Shown piece after piece: positions 1 to 10,919 of a stretch of DNA of 21,237 nt. The notes beneath the pieces were generated by a model. That model saw nothing but the letters and a program-made list of their open reading frames with translations, was not told the origin of the DNA and did not search any database. Location of the stretch: assembly GCF_000485595.1 (NCBI RefSeq), contig NW_014578773.1, forward strand, positions 1-21,237. The letters run 5' to 3'. Position 1 is the first letter of the stretch; every line of letters begins with the position of its first letter. A program made the position numbers and the translations under genes. This DNA comes from Priapulus caudatus (Eukaryota > Priapulida > Priapulimorpha > Priapulimorphida > Priapulidae).

Positions 1-1400
1 ACATTACACCACATTAACCAACCTCGACACAGGACACCACACCGAGCACAGCCGTAAGCAACCGATCACAACACACCTCAACAGCCAACGACTTATCACC
101 ACCACCCCACATGAACACACACAAAACAAGAACAGACACAAACCAAGGTAAGGCGCAACACACAACCACACCTAGACACCAATTTCAATACCACCAACAA
201 CAAAACCAATTCAACTGCTCATAGCAATAGTGCAGGAAGAACTTGGCCGGATGAGTGTCACCGCCGCAATGGCACCTGTTGGAGCATGGTGCGGAACGTG
301 AACCTCGATCCTATGTGGTGAACGTGCCCCACTGCGAGATTCGAGCTGTAACATGACGCATGTCATCTTGCCACAGCGCATGCCGCACCAGATCAACAGC
401 CATGGACGCAGATCACAGTCATGACGCAGGATCACAGTACATGACGCTAGAATTGACAGCCAATGACGCTGTGACAGAGCGAGGATAATGAATAATCGAA
501 TTAATAGTTAATAATCTTGCCATATGTTAATGGTTCTCTATCCTGCCCCGATTTTTTTTTAGCCGGGAAGCACTCTGTAAATCAGCCCCGTTTACATTGG
601 TACGTTATGTTAGGACGCCCGAGGCAATTAGCGCTAGTCCTATGTTTCTAACGAAGTCGAATCTCCCACGTGTCCTCGCTTATTGAATACGCGGTTTTTT
701 GAGCATTGTCAAGTGCGTTATTGTGAGCGAATAAGTACCCAGGAAGCAGTGAGGCGGAAATTGAGGCGGATATAGATAGAAGATATTTACGTCAGATCGC
801 ACAATGAGGCTCCCAGCCTTTTCCGCCGATGCGTTCAACACATCATCATTTCATAAAGCGGACTAGTAGTCGCAAGAAATCGCCGAAGTAAATTGAGGAT
901 GCTCAAGCGATGATCGGTGCGCACTGTGCATTGCAAATCAGTCTTAGGTGCAAGCGAAAATTGGGGACTAGGTGTGGTATAGGATAACTAAGTTCTACCG
1001 CGATAAGCCTAGGCTGCCACCCTTGGGTTCCCTTCATAGGAAGCGAATTGCGCATCCTATGGTCTGTAACTTTAATGTCTGTATACGAATTCTCTCGTAA
1101 AGTCTCCTTTAGTATCAAGAAATTGGGGTGTCCTCATCTACATATTCATCTATCTTTTCTCGACATATCCAAAGGTTTTTAATTGGTTAGCGCTTGGATT
1201 TATGTTTTTCGCCATAGCTGCTTCGCTCGCTCTTTCAAGATCTATGATTTCATTATTATAGGATAATTGTAATCAGCTCCTGTGGAATCTCTGAGTCCTT
1301 GCCCTCTTCTGTTCTCTATTTCGCTACACTATACACCAGCATACACACTACCTCACAGATATGGCAGTGCGACGAACCACTGCTAGTCGGCGCATGACGC
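1..1400. repeat. Inverted partial copy (copy C) of the FReD gene 5' region
   Basis: This stretch is the reverse complement of about 8.9-10.2 kb, with many small insertions. In order it shows: a degenerate CA-rich array (about 1-190, partner of the GT array at 9.7-10.2 kb); units of the 18-bp GTCATGACTGTGATCTGC minisatellite in inverse orientation (about 330-470); the block ending CTGCCCCGATT (about 541-552); CGCTTATTGAATACGCGG (about 678-695), which matches the reverse complement of the coiled-coil exon; GTCTGTAACTTTAATGT (about 1065-1081); and a degraded match to the sequence just 5' of the FReD-N exon (about 1296-1390). No reading frame survives. It lies head to head with copy 2, with the junction somewhere in 1400-1600. 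Confidence 0.8.
330..470 (-). repeat. Degenerate 18-bp minisatellite, inverted copy
   Basis: Words such as GCAGATCACAGTCATGACGC recur. They are the reverse complement of the clean 18-bp units at 9562-9651. About five to seven imperfect units are present, with insertions and substitutions. Confidence 0.65.
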
Positions 1401-1620
1401 TAGTTCGCACTGCCAGATGTACTGCGATTGGTGTACTGCACCTTTGTCATCTCGTGTTAGGTCGGACCGCGGACCGACTGATTGGCAATTTATTCTCCGC
1501 CTGGGCCGCTCCGACAAGTCCAAGCCTGGGTTCAAGGGCTGTGTTGACTGGTCATGAGTCTTATGCGTGATTAACCGCAAAGGCGTTGCTGGTTTTAGAT
1601 TGACGGAGCGTTCAGGAACA
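1400..1620 (-). other. Junction of inverted copy C and copy 2; exon 4 not recognisable
   Basis: By synteny with copy 1, the FReD exon 4 of copy 2 should end just left of about 1600, because sequence from about 1602 rightwards (CGGAG..GGAAC..ATTCACG, then CATCAACG repeats) matches the region next to exon 4 at 15750-15830. I cannot recover the conserved exon 4 words here in any frame. The exon is lost, replaced at the inversion junction, or too disrupted to see by eye. Confidence 0.4.
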
Positions 1621-3090
1621 TTCACGCGAATAAAATTTATCACACGCTCGTCATCAACGTTAAAATCAACGTTACTGCTCATCAAAATCCGTTTACTTGA
1701 CTCAACGTAAAATGTAACGTGTCAAGTCGACGATGTAAGCCCTCAACAGCCGAGCCACTGTTAATGGCAAAGACGAATCTTGGTGTGGTGTTTCATCACT
1801 TGTTTTTACCCATGAACAATTGGGGCGCATCGCAGCCATGCTTAATGGTCAGCTGCCGGGTGTTCTGCGAGTAATCGAGTTATTATATATATTATATTAT
1901 ATATTTATATATATATATTATTAATGTTTATAGGTAGTAATATAGTATAATATCTATATCAGGAGGTGAAATAAATTAACGCTATTATTTGTTCACTCTG
2001 AAATTTCATTAATATATATATAATATATTAACTAAGTATACGAGTGTACTTAATTGTGTCATCGTTAATTAATATACTACCATTCCTGACCATCTATTTA
2101 CATGTTAACTTAACAGGTCGCTTTTTGAAGGCACAACTAAATGAAGGATCGCGCATTGAAGTAAGATTAATCTCAATGCATATCGTAGTTCCGATACGAT
2201 GTCTCTTTTGCTAGGTTGCGACGTGCGAAATGAATTGTGAAAGCGTATGCTGTTAGACGCGTTGTTAAAGGAGTTCGTAGAATCGCCTGAATCCGCATTC
2301 GATCGAATGACACTGGGGCGTCGATGTCAATCGGTTGAATGCATCGTGCCTCTCGGCGGGAAACTGAGAAAAGGAATCCTGCTCTGCAAGGGGAGAGTAT
2401 TGGGAAATCCCGTTCTGCGGCGTAGCCGGTCGCAGAGGCCGTCTGCTTCGATTTTACAGCGTTCCGCCGTCTACCATGAGATTGTGAATGATCGCGGATT
2501 GATATGTTAGATTCTCACCGAGGTGTTCGGTCCGCTGCGTCGTATTAGTAGTTCAGACGTTCAAACTCTTTTGCATTCGAGTTTCTTCTTAGGACGCGTT
2601 GCGGTGTTATATACTTACATGGTATTATATATATAATACTTATGTATGGTCGTAGCTTGTATGATGCCGCAGAAAACTCAACTCTGATAGCTCGCAAATA
2701 AGTATAATAGTCTACATCACTGGTACTGGCGGCGTTGTGTCTATCCTTCGCTCAGAGACTAGGTTTGGTTACACACAGTGAGCGTATGGTGTACTACTAA
2801 TTTTAAATTAGATAGCCACTTTCCGCTCGGACCACTATTAAGTGTGAGTTACATGACATCCGGATGGTGATTACAAATTTAAATATTTAGCCACACATAT
2901 AAACATAATTGCATTGATATGTATAGATCTTGTTTCTTCTGATTCACCTCCCGTATGACATTGAACAATTATTAATCGTCTTGAATTGAAAATACTGTCA
3001 ACAAATACGTACAGGCAATTGCAGATTGGGTTATATAGGGGTGGTGTGTTTTTTTGGCAGCCATGATTGTCTCTCTTTTGAATAGTTAGA
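1602..3090. repeat. Copy 2 version of intron 3, insertion-riddled
   Basis: This stretch follows, in the same order, 15750-16400 of copy 1. Shared words include ATCAACG tandem units and AAAATCAACG (1650-1710 versus 15790-15832), GAAATGA..TTGTGAAAG (2227-2244 versus 15950-15966), AAAAGGAATCCTGC (2370-2383 versus 16048-16061), and GATTTTACAG..GTTCCGC (2449-2468 versus 16096-16112). It is more than twice as long as its partner because of interspersed insertions and an added AT block. No gene is supported. Confidence 0.65.
1878..2035. repeat. AT-rich microsatellite
   Basis: Irregular TATATAT/TTATTA runs, interrupted once by about 70 bp. The corresponding part of copy 1 (about 15918-15940) is much shorter, so this is length-variable low-complexity DNA. 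Confidence 0.8.
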
Positions 3091-3099
3091 TGAGCCTTA

Positions 3100-3429
3100 T
3101 CTATTGGTCGCTCGTTCACATCCAGCGTGCTTTGGACTAGGGGAGGGCCTTATAGTGTAATAGATCCATTGAGGTAGGTCATTGTGCTGGCTTCGTAATA
3201 ATTAAGCTGAAGAGTACATTATAGTTAACAAACAAAAATACTTTGCTTGTCCGACGTTGGGATCGAACTTACTATTGAATTTTTTGCATCGGTTCGAATA
3301 ACTCTCCGTTTCTCAGGTGGTTTACCTGGGGGTCCTCGAGATCATCTCACGCGGTCTGGCGAGATTCACTAGCATGCCGCCATATGTTGCGTTGAGTAAA
3401 GATGTAAGTTTAGTGGTCTTTGTGGTCCC
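3100..3429 (-). pseudogene. Disrupted FReD exon 3 (copy 2)
   Basis: Position and ordered words match the intact exon 3 at 16406-16570: GAGCCTTA at the donor side, TGTGCTGGCTTCG (about 3183-3195), GGTCCTCGA (about 3331-3339), a region around ATGTTGCGTTGAG (about 3384-3396), and CCCTG before AAATTGCACTTACTACTCAGAG at the acceptor side. The stretch is about 330 bp against 165 bp in the intact copy. No frame reproduces the FReD protein because insertions are scattered throughout. It is either a decayed exon or a badly resolved consensus. Confidence 0.6.
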
Positions 3430-4630
3430 TGCTTTATCGCATAAATTGCACTTACTACTCAGAGATTGCTCTGGATCGCACAATATAGTATAGCAGTCAA
3501 TCTGGGATGCGTATGGTGTGTTAAGCCACCGGACAAAATAATTTTAGATGTGTTGTCTGCGTTCGCCGATGTACGAGAATGTAGATACCGAAGTGTAATT
3601 TATGTAGAAAAGGGAAAGCCAATGCAGTATGCACACACGAGCACTAGCGGCGTCGACATGATTACAAAGAACGAGACGTATAGGATACTGGGGATTCCTA
3701 CCGGTCGAAAGACAACGCCTGCTTTTACCTTCGACGCTCATTAATGATAGGATATTCCGCGGTGTGTTCCCTATTTAATCTGAGTTATCCATAGAAATCC
3801 GGAGTTTAGGGTGCTGAACTTCGTTAAGGTCCATCAGGCGTTTGAAGCTAACTTGCGAGTTACCTTAATGGCGATTAAGGCCCGTTGTAGCGCTTAACTC
3901 GGGATGTATAGCTTAACCTCGACCGATAGGTGTCATGTCGAGGCTAGAAAGCCGGACTAGTTACGATGATACGCACAAACTACATACGCACGCACGCAGG
4001 CCCTCATGGACCTCCAGATGCGTGGCGAGTTTACACGAATTGCACCCGCAAACGGTTGGAACGGCGACACAACGTTACGCCAGATATTGTTGTAGGCATC
4101 CGTATTTGGTGTACGTACACCACGGGCTACACGTACCCCGGCTAATGCACGCTAACGAAGGTACGTACACGCTTGTTCATCCATTTCACACCTGGGAGGC
4201 GCCCCCAGCCCGCACGGAGGTACTGTAAACAATGCACAAGACAAACATGTCTAACGGGTATTTCGTTATCACGTTGGAGTACCGAACTGAGCCTCACGTC
4301 GAGCATAAAACCTGATCTGCGTATAACTGTTGCGAGACCGCAGATTGAAGGTACTTAGCGTCGCGAGCCTCTATTAAATTATGGATTAATTGATACCACA
4401 TTTTTGCGTAGCTATTAAGTCAAACTCGCCGCTAGAAATCGCGTCATGCCATGCTGCGTAATGTCCTCAGCTTCTGTCCCGACGCTCCGTGAATGGCCGT
4501 ACTGGCCCCGCTAATATACGATCTAAGCCATCGAGGTGTTCTGTGCATGTGTGGTAGAGGTTGTGCCAGCTTGTCGACGCACAGCTGCACCGAGACGTAT
4601 GCGCTGTGTAGGTACGGTCACGTCCTAGCT
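3430..4630 (-). repeat. Copy 2 version of intron 2
   Basis: It starts with a near-exact match to 16575-16650 (TGCACTTACTACTCAGAG, TATAGTATAGCAGTCAAT) and ends with a match to 16966-17035 (TTAATTGATACCACATTTTT, CGCTAGAAATCGCG). Between these lies a palindrome-rich segment (3845-3932) with no counterpart in copy 1. The open frames here are chance frames in noncoding DNA. Confidence 0.6.
3846..3930 (+). repeat. Left arm of a long inverted repeat, TTAACTCG type
   Basis: The reverse complement of this segment aligns with 8305-8388. Shared blocks are CCTATCG.TCGAGGTTAAGCTA, GAGTT.AAGCGCTACA.CGGGCCTTAA and GGTAACTCGC.AGTTAGCTT. The arms are about 85 bp and 4.4 kb apart. They could be ends or solo copies of a transposable element. 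Confidence 0.65.
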
Positions 4631-4777
4631 CTAGCCACAAGACTCTCCATACCGCAGATTTGGGTCTTACAAAGTCCTTCCTATTGCACTAGGAATGCAG
4701 CCGCCCACCACGGCAACGCGCATTAAAAGGTCGGGAGCAGCTCGATAGCGTCGTCAAAACGATGCTGATGCATGAAC
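4631..4777 (-). pseudogene. Disrupted FReD exon 2 (copy 2)
   Basis: It matches the intact exon 2 at 17133-17229 in order: CTAGCC, ACTCTCCAT.CC, GATTTGGG, AA.GTCCTTCC, GGCAACGCGC, and AAAACGATGCTG next to the acceptor. It is about 147 bp long against 97 bp, and the added bases are spread between conserved words. The protein [12 protein letters not shown] cannot be read in one frame. Confidence 0.6.
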
Positions 4778-6540
4778 AGCTTGTACTTGTGTCGGTCTAG
4801 TCATCGTACTACGCAAAATGCCGCTATAGTTGCTCAAATGTGGGCTCAGTACGGATACGCAGGGTAAGTGGTTATTACAGGTTAGTAATCGAGCTAGCAA
4901 TCCGTCTCACCGCTACGTATGCTACGGACACAATATTGCACATTGTTAGCTTGCACACCGCATTCGCAACGCATCTGTGTACATGCTTACGCGGACGTCA
5001 GAGGCGTTGGATCTCCCACAGATGTGAGAATTTTGTCTGTACCTGATATTTACGAGGCGTTGACACTGGTCGCTAGGCTAATATCATGCGTCACCGACTC
5101 ATTCGTTCGTAGTAGGTAGCAACGCAGCGCAGCAGCGCACGCACGCACGCACGAAGTTTGCTAGTTCCGATATGAGGTGCACCTAATAGACGTGTGTCAG
5201 CGGCAGGCGGCAACAGTGTCTCGCTAGGCTATGTGCTTGACTGACTACCCGCCTCTGCGTATTATCAAGGTTCGTAACGCATTGCACTCGACGGATGTAC
5301 AGGCTGTGTATATGTGTGATACTCATACTGTGTAAGCGCTCACTACGATCTCAGAATGTACGGGTTGAGGGGTATGGATCAATGCTGAAGATCGCCTCTG
5401 TATAAACTGATTCAATAGATAGGATTCAGCTCGGCTAATATTACTCATTTCTCGCTAACTTGCAGACGCTATCACACTGAGCGATGTGACGGATGGGAGT
5501 CTCACAATGTGAATGCCATAATTTCGTCTCAGCAGGTATTTGCAGTGTTACGTCGACTTTATCACCGGTGCTCATCTATACACTAGTCATACCCATTCGA
5601 ACTGGCCTACGGCAGGCGCAGGACCTATCCCAAGTGCTGACATTGTAACACACTTAGCTTACTCGAATATTCACGACGGCAGGCGCCACGCTACTGCAGC
5701 GTGGTCACTGATGTCACTCTTAGACAGTAACGCGGCTCATTCAAGTCATCGCTATCTCGTTACGGGGTTACACGTGATGAACAGGCGAACGATCGCTCCA
5801 ACTCTTATAAGCTCTGTGATATATCTGTGCCACGCTATATTCGGACGATCATAACCATCTGGGGTAATCAGAGCGACCGCGAATCGTGGTGCGGCCCTAA
5901 CGGCGCAGACTCGAATATTACTATGTCGCTACTCTACTAGCAGCATCGCGCACTGTCCTATATATTATGTGTCTGCCCTGACTCTTCACAATATGTCACT
6001 CAAACTTCCCCCCGCGTAATATTCTCTCCGTATTCGTGGTGGTCGTGCGTGTGTCGTGCATACAGAAACCCGCTACAAATAGGAGATCGCTAACTCGCGC
6101 CGAGTTATTTAGGAAGACGGCATCTAGAGAACTCAGCAGTTATCGATATCCCAATTTCACCAAACTAAGTGTAGCATGTGGCCTGAATAGTCGCAAGACT
6201 ATTATAGGATAGGGTGTAGGTTTTATGACAACTTTTGCGGCTGGGCCGAATTGGAATCAATCGCTGCGTGATCAGTCTCGGTATTCTCTCACCTATTCAT
6301 CAAGTGTCATAAAGCCTCGTTTCTAGGCACGTCAGACGCGTACTGCGTACACCATCATTACGAGCGGCAACGAGCCACGCCGCAAGTCCTGAGAGCCATA
6401 TATGTCGTGAACGCATAGTACCTGTGACCTACTTGCGGTCTCACCACGACTTTGCTTCTAATCTTTCCAACGGTGGGAGCCGAGGATTGTATGGTACCGC
6501 ATAGCGGTGTGCGCAGCCTTACAGTGGTATCGTTTCCGCA
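4778..6540. other. Left part of expanded intron 1 of copy 2; no gene seen
   Basis: There are traces of the 80-bp intron repeat of copy 1 (AGAATGTACGG..GGGGTATGGATCAATG..GAAGATCGCCTCTG, about 5354-5400). The rest has no clear partner and no coding signal that I can support. Its open frames have no recognisable domains or splice context. Confidence 0.4.
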
Positions 6541-6544
6541 GCTC

Positions 6545-7110
6545 TGTCGCTGATACTTTACTTACCTTCCTGTTTGCTCCTTTCGACTATTGTAATTCTA
6601 CCTTCCTTCTTCTTCCCTTCCTTTTCTTCCTCCTGTTTCTTTCTTCCTTCCTTCTGTGGTCATTTACTTCCTTCGCTTCTTCTTTCCTTTCCTTTCTTCG
6701 CTTTCTTTCTTCCTTCCTTCCTTCCTTCCTTCTTTCTTCTTTCTTCTTTCTGGCTTTCTTTCTTGTTTATCTCCTTTCTTTTTTCTCCTTCGCTCACTTT
6801 ACTTCCTCCTCTTTTCTTATTTGTCTTAATGTTATCTATGTTACGTTCCTTCTTCTTCTTTCTTTCTTTCGTTCTTTTTCATTTTCTTTCTTTCTTTTTT
6901 GCTTTCTACCGTTCTTCTTCCTTCTTTCGTTCTTTTTTTCTTTTGTTTGCTTTCTTTCTTTTATTACATCTTCTTTCTTGTATGTTTGGCATTTGATCTC
7001 ACCGGGTCCTCATCGAGCACTTTCATGATGGTCTTTTTATGTTATTTCTGATTTGCGTATGTTTTCTCTTTATCTTATTTTCTTGCTTTTTCTTGCTTCA
7101 TCTCTTGATT
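6545..7110 (+). repeat. Polypyrimidine (CTTT/CCTT)n tract
   Basis: About 560 bp of almost uninterrupted C and T on the plus strand, dominated by TTCC, TTTC and TTCTT units, such as the CCTT run near 6709-6730. It makes long Phe/Ser/Leu open frames that are not genes. It has no counterpart in intron 1 of copy 1. Such strand-asymmetric tracts can form triplex (H-DNA) structure. Confidence 0.85.
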
Positions 7111-7327
7111 TAGGTATTCGTCTGCCGGGTCGGCCCTCAATTACCCCCGCTGTGCACTCTAAGAAGCCGAACCTAGAATTTTGAAAGTAACCACCATCTG
7201 GAAAGGAAACCGTGACCGTTGAATGGGCCTACTCGACGTGGTAATAGCGCAAGCATGCGAGGCCCATGCTGGTTAGCGATCCTACCGACAACACCCAGAT
7301 AGCGCATTCATTGACCGATTATTATGC

Positions 7328-8290
7328 ATGCTGAGGCCCCCTGCGTGCGTGTGTATTGTAAAACGCTGCTGTGCGCGTGTGCGTGCCGTGCGTGCGTGTG
7401 CACGGACCGTGCGTGTATGTCTAGTGAGTGCGTCGTGTGCACGCTACATGTGCGTGGGCATGCGTCGACGTGCGCTGTGCATGTGCCACGTAGGCGTGCG
7501 TGCGTTGCATGCCTGCACGCTAGACGTTGCGTGCGTGCATTGTGCACGTTACACGTGGCGGTGGTGCGCGCGTGTACAAGCGTACACGTTCGTAGCGTGC
7601 ACCTTGCCAGCGTACATCGGTGGCCGTGGCATGCGTTGCGTCGCAGTGCATGTGCAGGTACACGGCGTGGTGCGCCGCGTTGTGCACCCTGCTGTACACG
7701 TTTCCCGTGCGTGCTGTGCCGTGCAGTGCGTGCGTTGCGTTTTGCTGTACCTACACGTGCGTGCATGCGTGCGTGTGCCGTACATGTGCGTGCATGCGTT
7801 GCGTCCTCGTGCACGCTACATGTGCGCGTTGCATGAGTGCTGTGCGTGCGTGCATGTGCCACGTAAGACGTGGTGCGTGCGTGCGGTGTGTACCTACACG
7901 GTGCGTGGTGTCGCACGGTACACGTGGCGTGCATGCGTGCGTGGGTGCACGTACGATGTGCCGTGCATGGCGGTGCGTGCGTGTGCATGTGACGTAGACG
8001 TGCGTGCGTGCGTGCGTACCTACACGACCTGCGCTTGCGTGTGCACGTACACGTGCGTGCATGACGGTGCGTGTGCACGTACATGTGCGTGCATGCGTGG
8101 CACTGTGCACGTACACGGCGTGCGTGCGCGCGTGTGCAGGTACACGTCGTTCGTGCCCGTGCGATGGCGTGCCCGTGCGTGCTGCTACGTAGCACGATTG
8201 CGGCGCGCCGTTGCACGTAACACAGTGCGTTGCATGCGTGTGTGCGTGCGTGCGTGCCGTGCGGGCGTGCGTTTGTGTGCGTACATAGTA
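7328..8290. repeat. Alternating purine-pyrimidine array (GTGC/GTAC/ACGT)n
   Basis: About 960 bp built from GTGCGTGC, GTACACGT, TGCATGCGTGCG and similar words. Purine and pyrimidine alternate with few breaks, and many words are self-complementary (GTAC, TGCA, ACGT, CACGTG). Long open frames on both strands are rich in Cys/Arg/Val or His/Thr/Arg and are repeat artefacts. The composition suits Z-DNA and cruciform formation. It is absent from intron 1 of copy 1. Confidence 0.9.
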
Positions 8291-8304
8291 CTAGCTGTTG
8301 ACCG

Positions 8305-8482
8305 CCTATCGTCGAGGTTAAGCTAACTCCGAGTTTAAGCGCTACACGGGCCTTAACTCGAGCTTAACGGTAACTCGCAGTTAGCTTAACTCGATCGTTA
8401 CTAGCGACGGTTTAAGCCTAACTCGAGTTAGCGCTGCTAACTCGAGTTAAGGCCCCGTGTAGACGCTTAACTCGAGTTAAGG
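8305..8482. repeat. TTAACTCGAGTTAA palindrome cluster and right arm of inverted repeat
   Basis: It contains three TAACTCGAGTTA palindromes (8419-8430, 8438-8450, and 8466-8481 as the 16-bp CTTAACTCGAGTTAAG). It also has an internal inverted repeat: 8331-8367 pairs with about 8438-8477, both carrying a GCGCTACACGGGCCTTAA-like core. The left part is the inverted partner of 3846-3930. No copy is visible in the clean unit at 8.5-17.9 kb. Confidence 0.75.
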
Positions 8483-8499
8483 TTCGTCGTGTAGACGAG

Positions 8500-8732
8500 G
8501 CTATAGTCTCTTCTTTGTAAATCGGCGCTGGTGTGGTTGCGCGTCTTGGCTTCCTTTCATAATTACAGGCTTACATCGGCGAACGCAGACATTTGTACGT
8601 GCATCATAGTTAAATGTCATCAGGAGTGAATATAATAATAGAATCAATTGTTTTTATAGTCTCTAATATTAATTATTCATTCCGGATGTCATGTATAGTG
8701 GTGCGCACGCGTACAGTGATGTAGATACTCAC
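8500..8732 (-). repeat. Intron 1 segment shared by both copies, with 5' splice site
   Basis: It matches 17680-17907 almost base for base with small indels (TTACATCGGCGAACGCAGAC, ATTTGTACGTGCATCATAG, GATGTCATGTATAGTGGTGC). It ends at the splice donor GTGAGT (minus strand, 8727-8732) of the FReD-N exon. This is the best place to see that the two copies are recent duplicates about 9.17 kb apart. Confidence 0.85.
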
Positions 8733-8948
8733 CGTCCAGCCTCCTGGCTCGGTGTCCATGTCGCAGTAGACGTCTAACAGCATCGCTGCTGTCGGCATCA
8801 CCACGTAGACGCCGCTACGTCGCTCACCGCGCGCGTACAGCTCCGTACAATCCCGCACTGGCGGTAACGTCGGCTGGATTGTCGGCTGCGTCGTCGGCGG
8901 CTGCGTCGTCATCGTTTCTGCAAGCGTTATTCCATTCAGTGTTTCGCA
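8733..8948 (-). CDS. FReD-N exon of copy 2: Thr/Gln/Pro linker and start of the fibrinogen-related domain
   Basis: A 216-bp exon of 72 codons, phase 0 at both ends, with acceptor ...ATTGCAG and donor GTGAGT. It starts with Cys, then a short segment, then a repeated TTQPPTTQPTIQPTLPP linker. The FReD opening motif follows: VRDCTELYARGERRSGVY, then CDMDTEPGGWT. The two cysteines (RDC and YCDM) are the conserved first FReD disulphide pair. The linker is likely extended and could be O-glycosylated. A second acceptor at 8918-8920 would break the phase with the coiled-coil exon, so I prefer the longer form. FReDs bind sugars or acetyl groups outside the cell in ficolins, tachylectin-5 and FREPs; the same role here is inferred. 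Reading rightwards to left, the next intact exon of this copy is missing: its exon 2 is disrupted. Confidence 0.85.
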
Positions 8949-9195
8949 CTGCAATAGTTGTATGTATAGTGTTAGCGAAAGAGGGAAGGCAAGGACAAAA
9001 GGGGCTTTACAATTGTCGTAGATAATGATCAAATAGGAAAGCATTGAAACAAAATCACTAATTAAAACTTGTGTTTTTCAGTGAAATGTATGAGCACCTT
9101 TTTATAGAATATTTCCTACATTAAAGTTACAGACGCTAGAGGGAACCAGGGGGCAGAGCTATCTAAGAACTTATTTTCCCTATACCACGCTATAC

Positions 9196-9414
9196 CTTTT
9201 GCTCTAGTGATTGCAGAGTGCGCCCCATCGCCCCAATTTGCTTCTCGATTCTTGCGACTCTGTCGTTGATGATGTTGACGATGGCAAAGGTGGCGCCTAT
9301 TTGTGCGTTGCTTCCGCTATTTGCCGCTTGCTCCTGGGTAATTACGTCACAATTACGGCACTTGACAATGTCAAAAACCGCGTATTCAATAAGCGAGGAC
9401 ACGTGGAGATCTCG
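9196..9414 (-). CDS. Coiled-coil exon of copy 2, upstream of the FReD
   Basis: The open frame ends in LQSLEQK followed by the donor AAG|GTATAG (9190-9195), phase 0, which fits the phase-0 FReD-N exon 247 bp downstream. It carries a CRNC pair and then about 32 residues with hydrophobic residues at a/d spacing (I, F, V, I, V, I, I, M, L, L at steps of 3 and 4), a clear trimer- or dimer-type coiled coil. The cysteines could lock an oligomer. The 5' edge is uncertain: acceptors at the 9360, 9414 or 9432 side all keep phase 0. N-terminal coiled coils that oligomerise C-terminal FReD heads are known in this family. A broken copy lies at about 19465-19690 and an inverted one in 1-1400. Confidence 0.65.
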
Positions 9415-9561
9415 CTTCGTTAGAAAGATGTACTACGCATGCGGCTAGCCACGACCAATGTAAAACGTATTACAGTGGTTCCCGCTTAATCGGGGCAGAT
9501 AGAAACCATTAATATGCATATATGATGATGCATGATTATTATTATTATCTGGCTCTGTCCA

Positions 9562-9651
9562 GCGTCATGGCTGTAACCAGCGTCATGACTGTGATCTGCG
9601 TCATGACTGTGATCTGCGTCATGACTGTGATCTGCGTCATGACAGTGATCA
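9562..9651 (+). repeat. 18-bp minisatellite, five units
   Basis: Five 18-bp units starting at 9562, 9580, 9598, 9616 and 9634, consensus GCGTCATGACTGTGATCT. The first and last units have substitutions. The array is expanded to many imperfect units in copy 1 (about 19850-20215) and is present inverted at 330-470. It lies about 150 bp upstream of the coiled-coil exon on the minus strand. Confidence 0.95.
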
Positions 9652-9659
9652 TGACGTCA
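9652..9659. promoter_or_regulatory. CRE-like palindrome TGACGTCA
   Basis: A perfect TGACGTCA, the consensus CREB/ATF site, lies exactly at the edge of the 18-bp minisatellite, whose units contain the half-site TGACGC on the minus strand. It may simply be a mutated repeat unit. Whether it lies in a promoter or an intron is unknown. Confidence 0.3.
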
Positions 9660-9699
9660 ATGATATTAGTGTCGTGCAGCCGCTACATCATCAATTCCA

Positions 9700-10265
9700 T
9701 TGGTGTGTGTGTGTGTGTGTGTGTGATGGTGTGTGTGTGTGTGTGTGTGTGTGTGTTGTGTGTGGATGTGTGTGTGTGTAAATGTGTGTATATATGTGTG
9801 TGTGAAGTGTGTGTGTGTGTGTGTGTGGAGCTGTGTGTGTGTGTGTGCGTGGCTGGATGAACATAGTTGAGGTGTGTATGTGTGTGTGCGTGAGCTGTGT
9901 GTTCGTGATGGTGTGGTTGTGTGTTTGTGGTGTGCTGTTTGTGTGTGTGTGTCCACGTGTTGGTGTGTCGTGGTCCGTGTGTGGTGTGTGTGTGTTGTGA
10001 TGGTGTGTGCTGTGGTGTGGTGTTTTGTGTGTGTGTGTGTTGTGTGTTTGTGTGTGTTTGTGTGAGTGTGCGTGAGTGCCGTGCGTGACCGTTGTTTGTG
10101 TGTGTTGTGTGTGTGTGTGCCTGTGGTGTGTGTGTGTGTTCACTGGGTCATGTGTGTGTGTGTGTTGGTGCGTGCGTGGTGCGCTGGTTGCTAGTTGGTG
10201 TCGACGTGTGTGTAGCTCGTGCGTGCGTGGCGTGCGTGGCGTGCGTGGCGTGCGTGCATGGCAGT
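9700..10265 (+). repeat. GT microsatellite passing into a GTGC array
   Basis: Long interrupted (GT)n from about 9702 to 10170, then (GCGTG)n near 10165-10260. It yields spurious Cys/Val and His/Thr open frames. Copy 1 has the same array in a more GTGC-rich form at 20260-20515, and inverted copy C has its degenerate CA form at 1-190. Confidence 0.95.
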
Positions 10266-10299
10266 AGGTTGCGTACGTGCGCGCTGCGTGTGCATGTCT

Positions 10300-10840
10300 T
10301 AATGATCAGACTCGTGCTAACGTTTGAGCATGCTAATACCTGCTGCAGAGCCGCTAGTTGCTTACGGCGATCGCGATCGACTGCATTGGCCCGGCCTATA
10401 CTGTTCGATTCACATTATTCGTTCCTACCTGATCAAAACTCGACTCGGCAACCGCCGTTTCATCGTGATAGGACATTGGCACGGGCCTCCGCTCGTTCGT
10501 ATTCGTAGGCAGGGTGCTGGTAGTGGGTAAAACTGTGCCGCATTTGATATGCAACAGGCGCAAGAGAAGCTTCAGAAGTGCGGAGCCTGATAGCAGATTA
10601 AACACAGTAATGCGCGCGTTTCTCTTCTTGGTTCGTCTACGTTTCTATGATGTCATATATTAGGCGTGCTATAAGTTGTCTTTTCCTATCCCGGACGTTA
10701 TGTACGGCATGCACCTTATATGGCACCCTTACACGGGCCAGTTATGTATCCGCTTCGTCGCCTGGAATGCGTCGTGAATGTGTTACGTACCAGTGACTGC
10801 TGAGTGCCCCGGGTATTTTTCCAGGTTCCACTACTAAAAC
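10300..10840 (-). other. 5' flank of copy 2, conserved in copy 1
   Basis: It matches 20540-21130 with indels (GCAGAGCCGCTAGTTGC, AGAGAAGCTTCAGAAGTGCG, CAGTTATGTATCCGCTT, GCCTGGAATGC). On the minus strand it contains a leucine-rich stretch SALLKLLLRLL without an in-frame ATG. The copy 1 version does have an ATG there (see 20820-20878). No exon can be proven here. Confidence 0.4.
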
Positions 10841-10869
10841 AGGCGCGCGTAGATGAGCGCGGGGGATGG

Positions 10870-10896
10870 CATCCCCACGTATTAAGCGTGGGGATG
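10870..10896. repeat. Perfect 10-bp GC-rich hairpin
   Basis: CATCCCCACG (10870-10879), a 7-base loop, then CGTGGGGATG (10887-10896). The stem is perfect. A degenerate form follows the same flank in copy 1 (about 21187-21222). It may be a transposable-element terminus, because runs of G and C surround it. Confidence 0.75.
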
Positions 10897-10919
10897 GCGC
10901 GCACCGCTCTTACACTCAC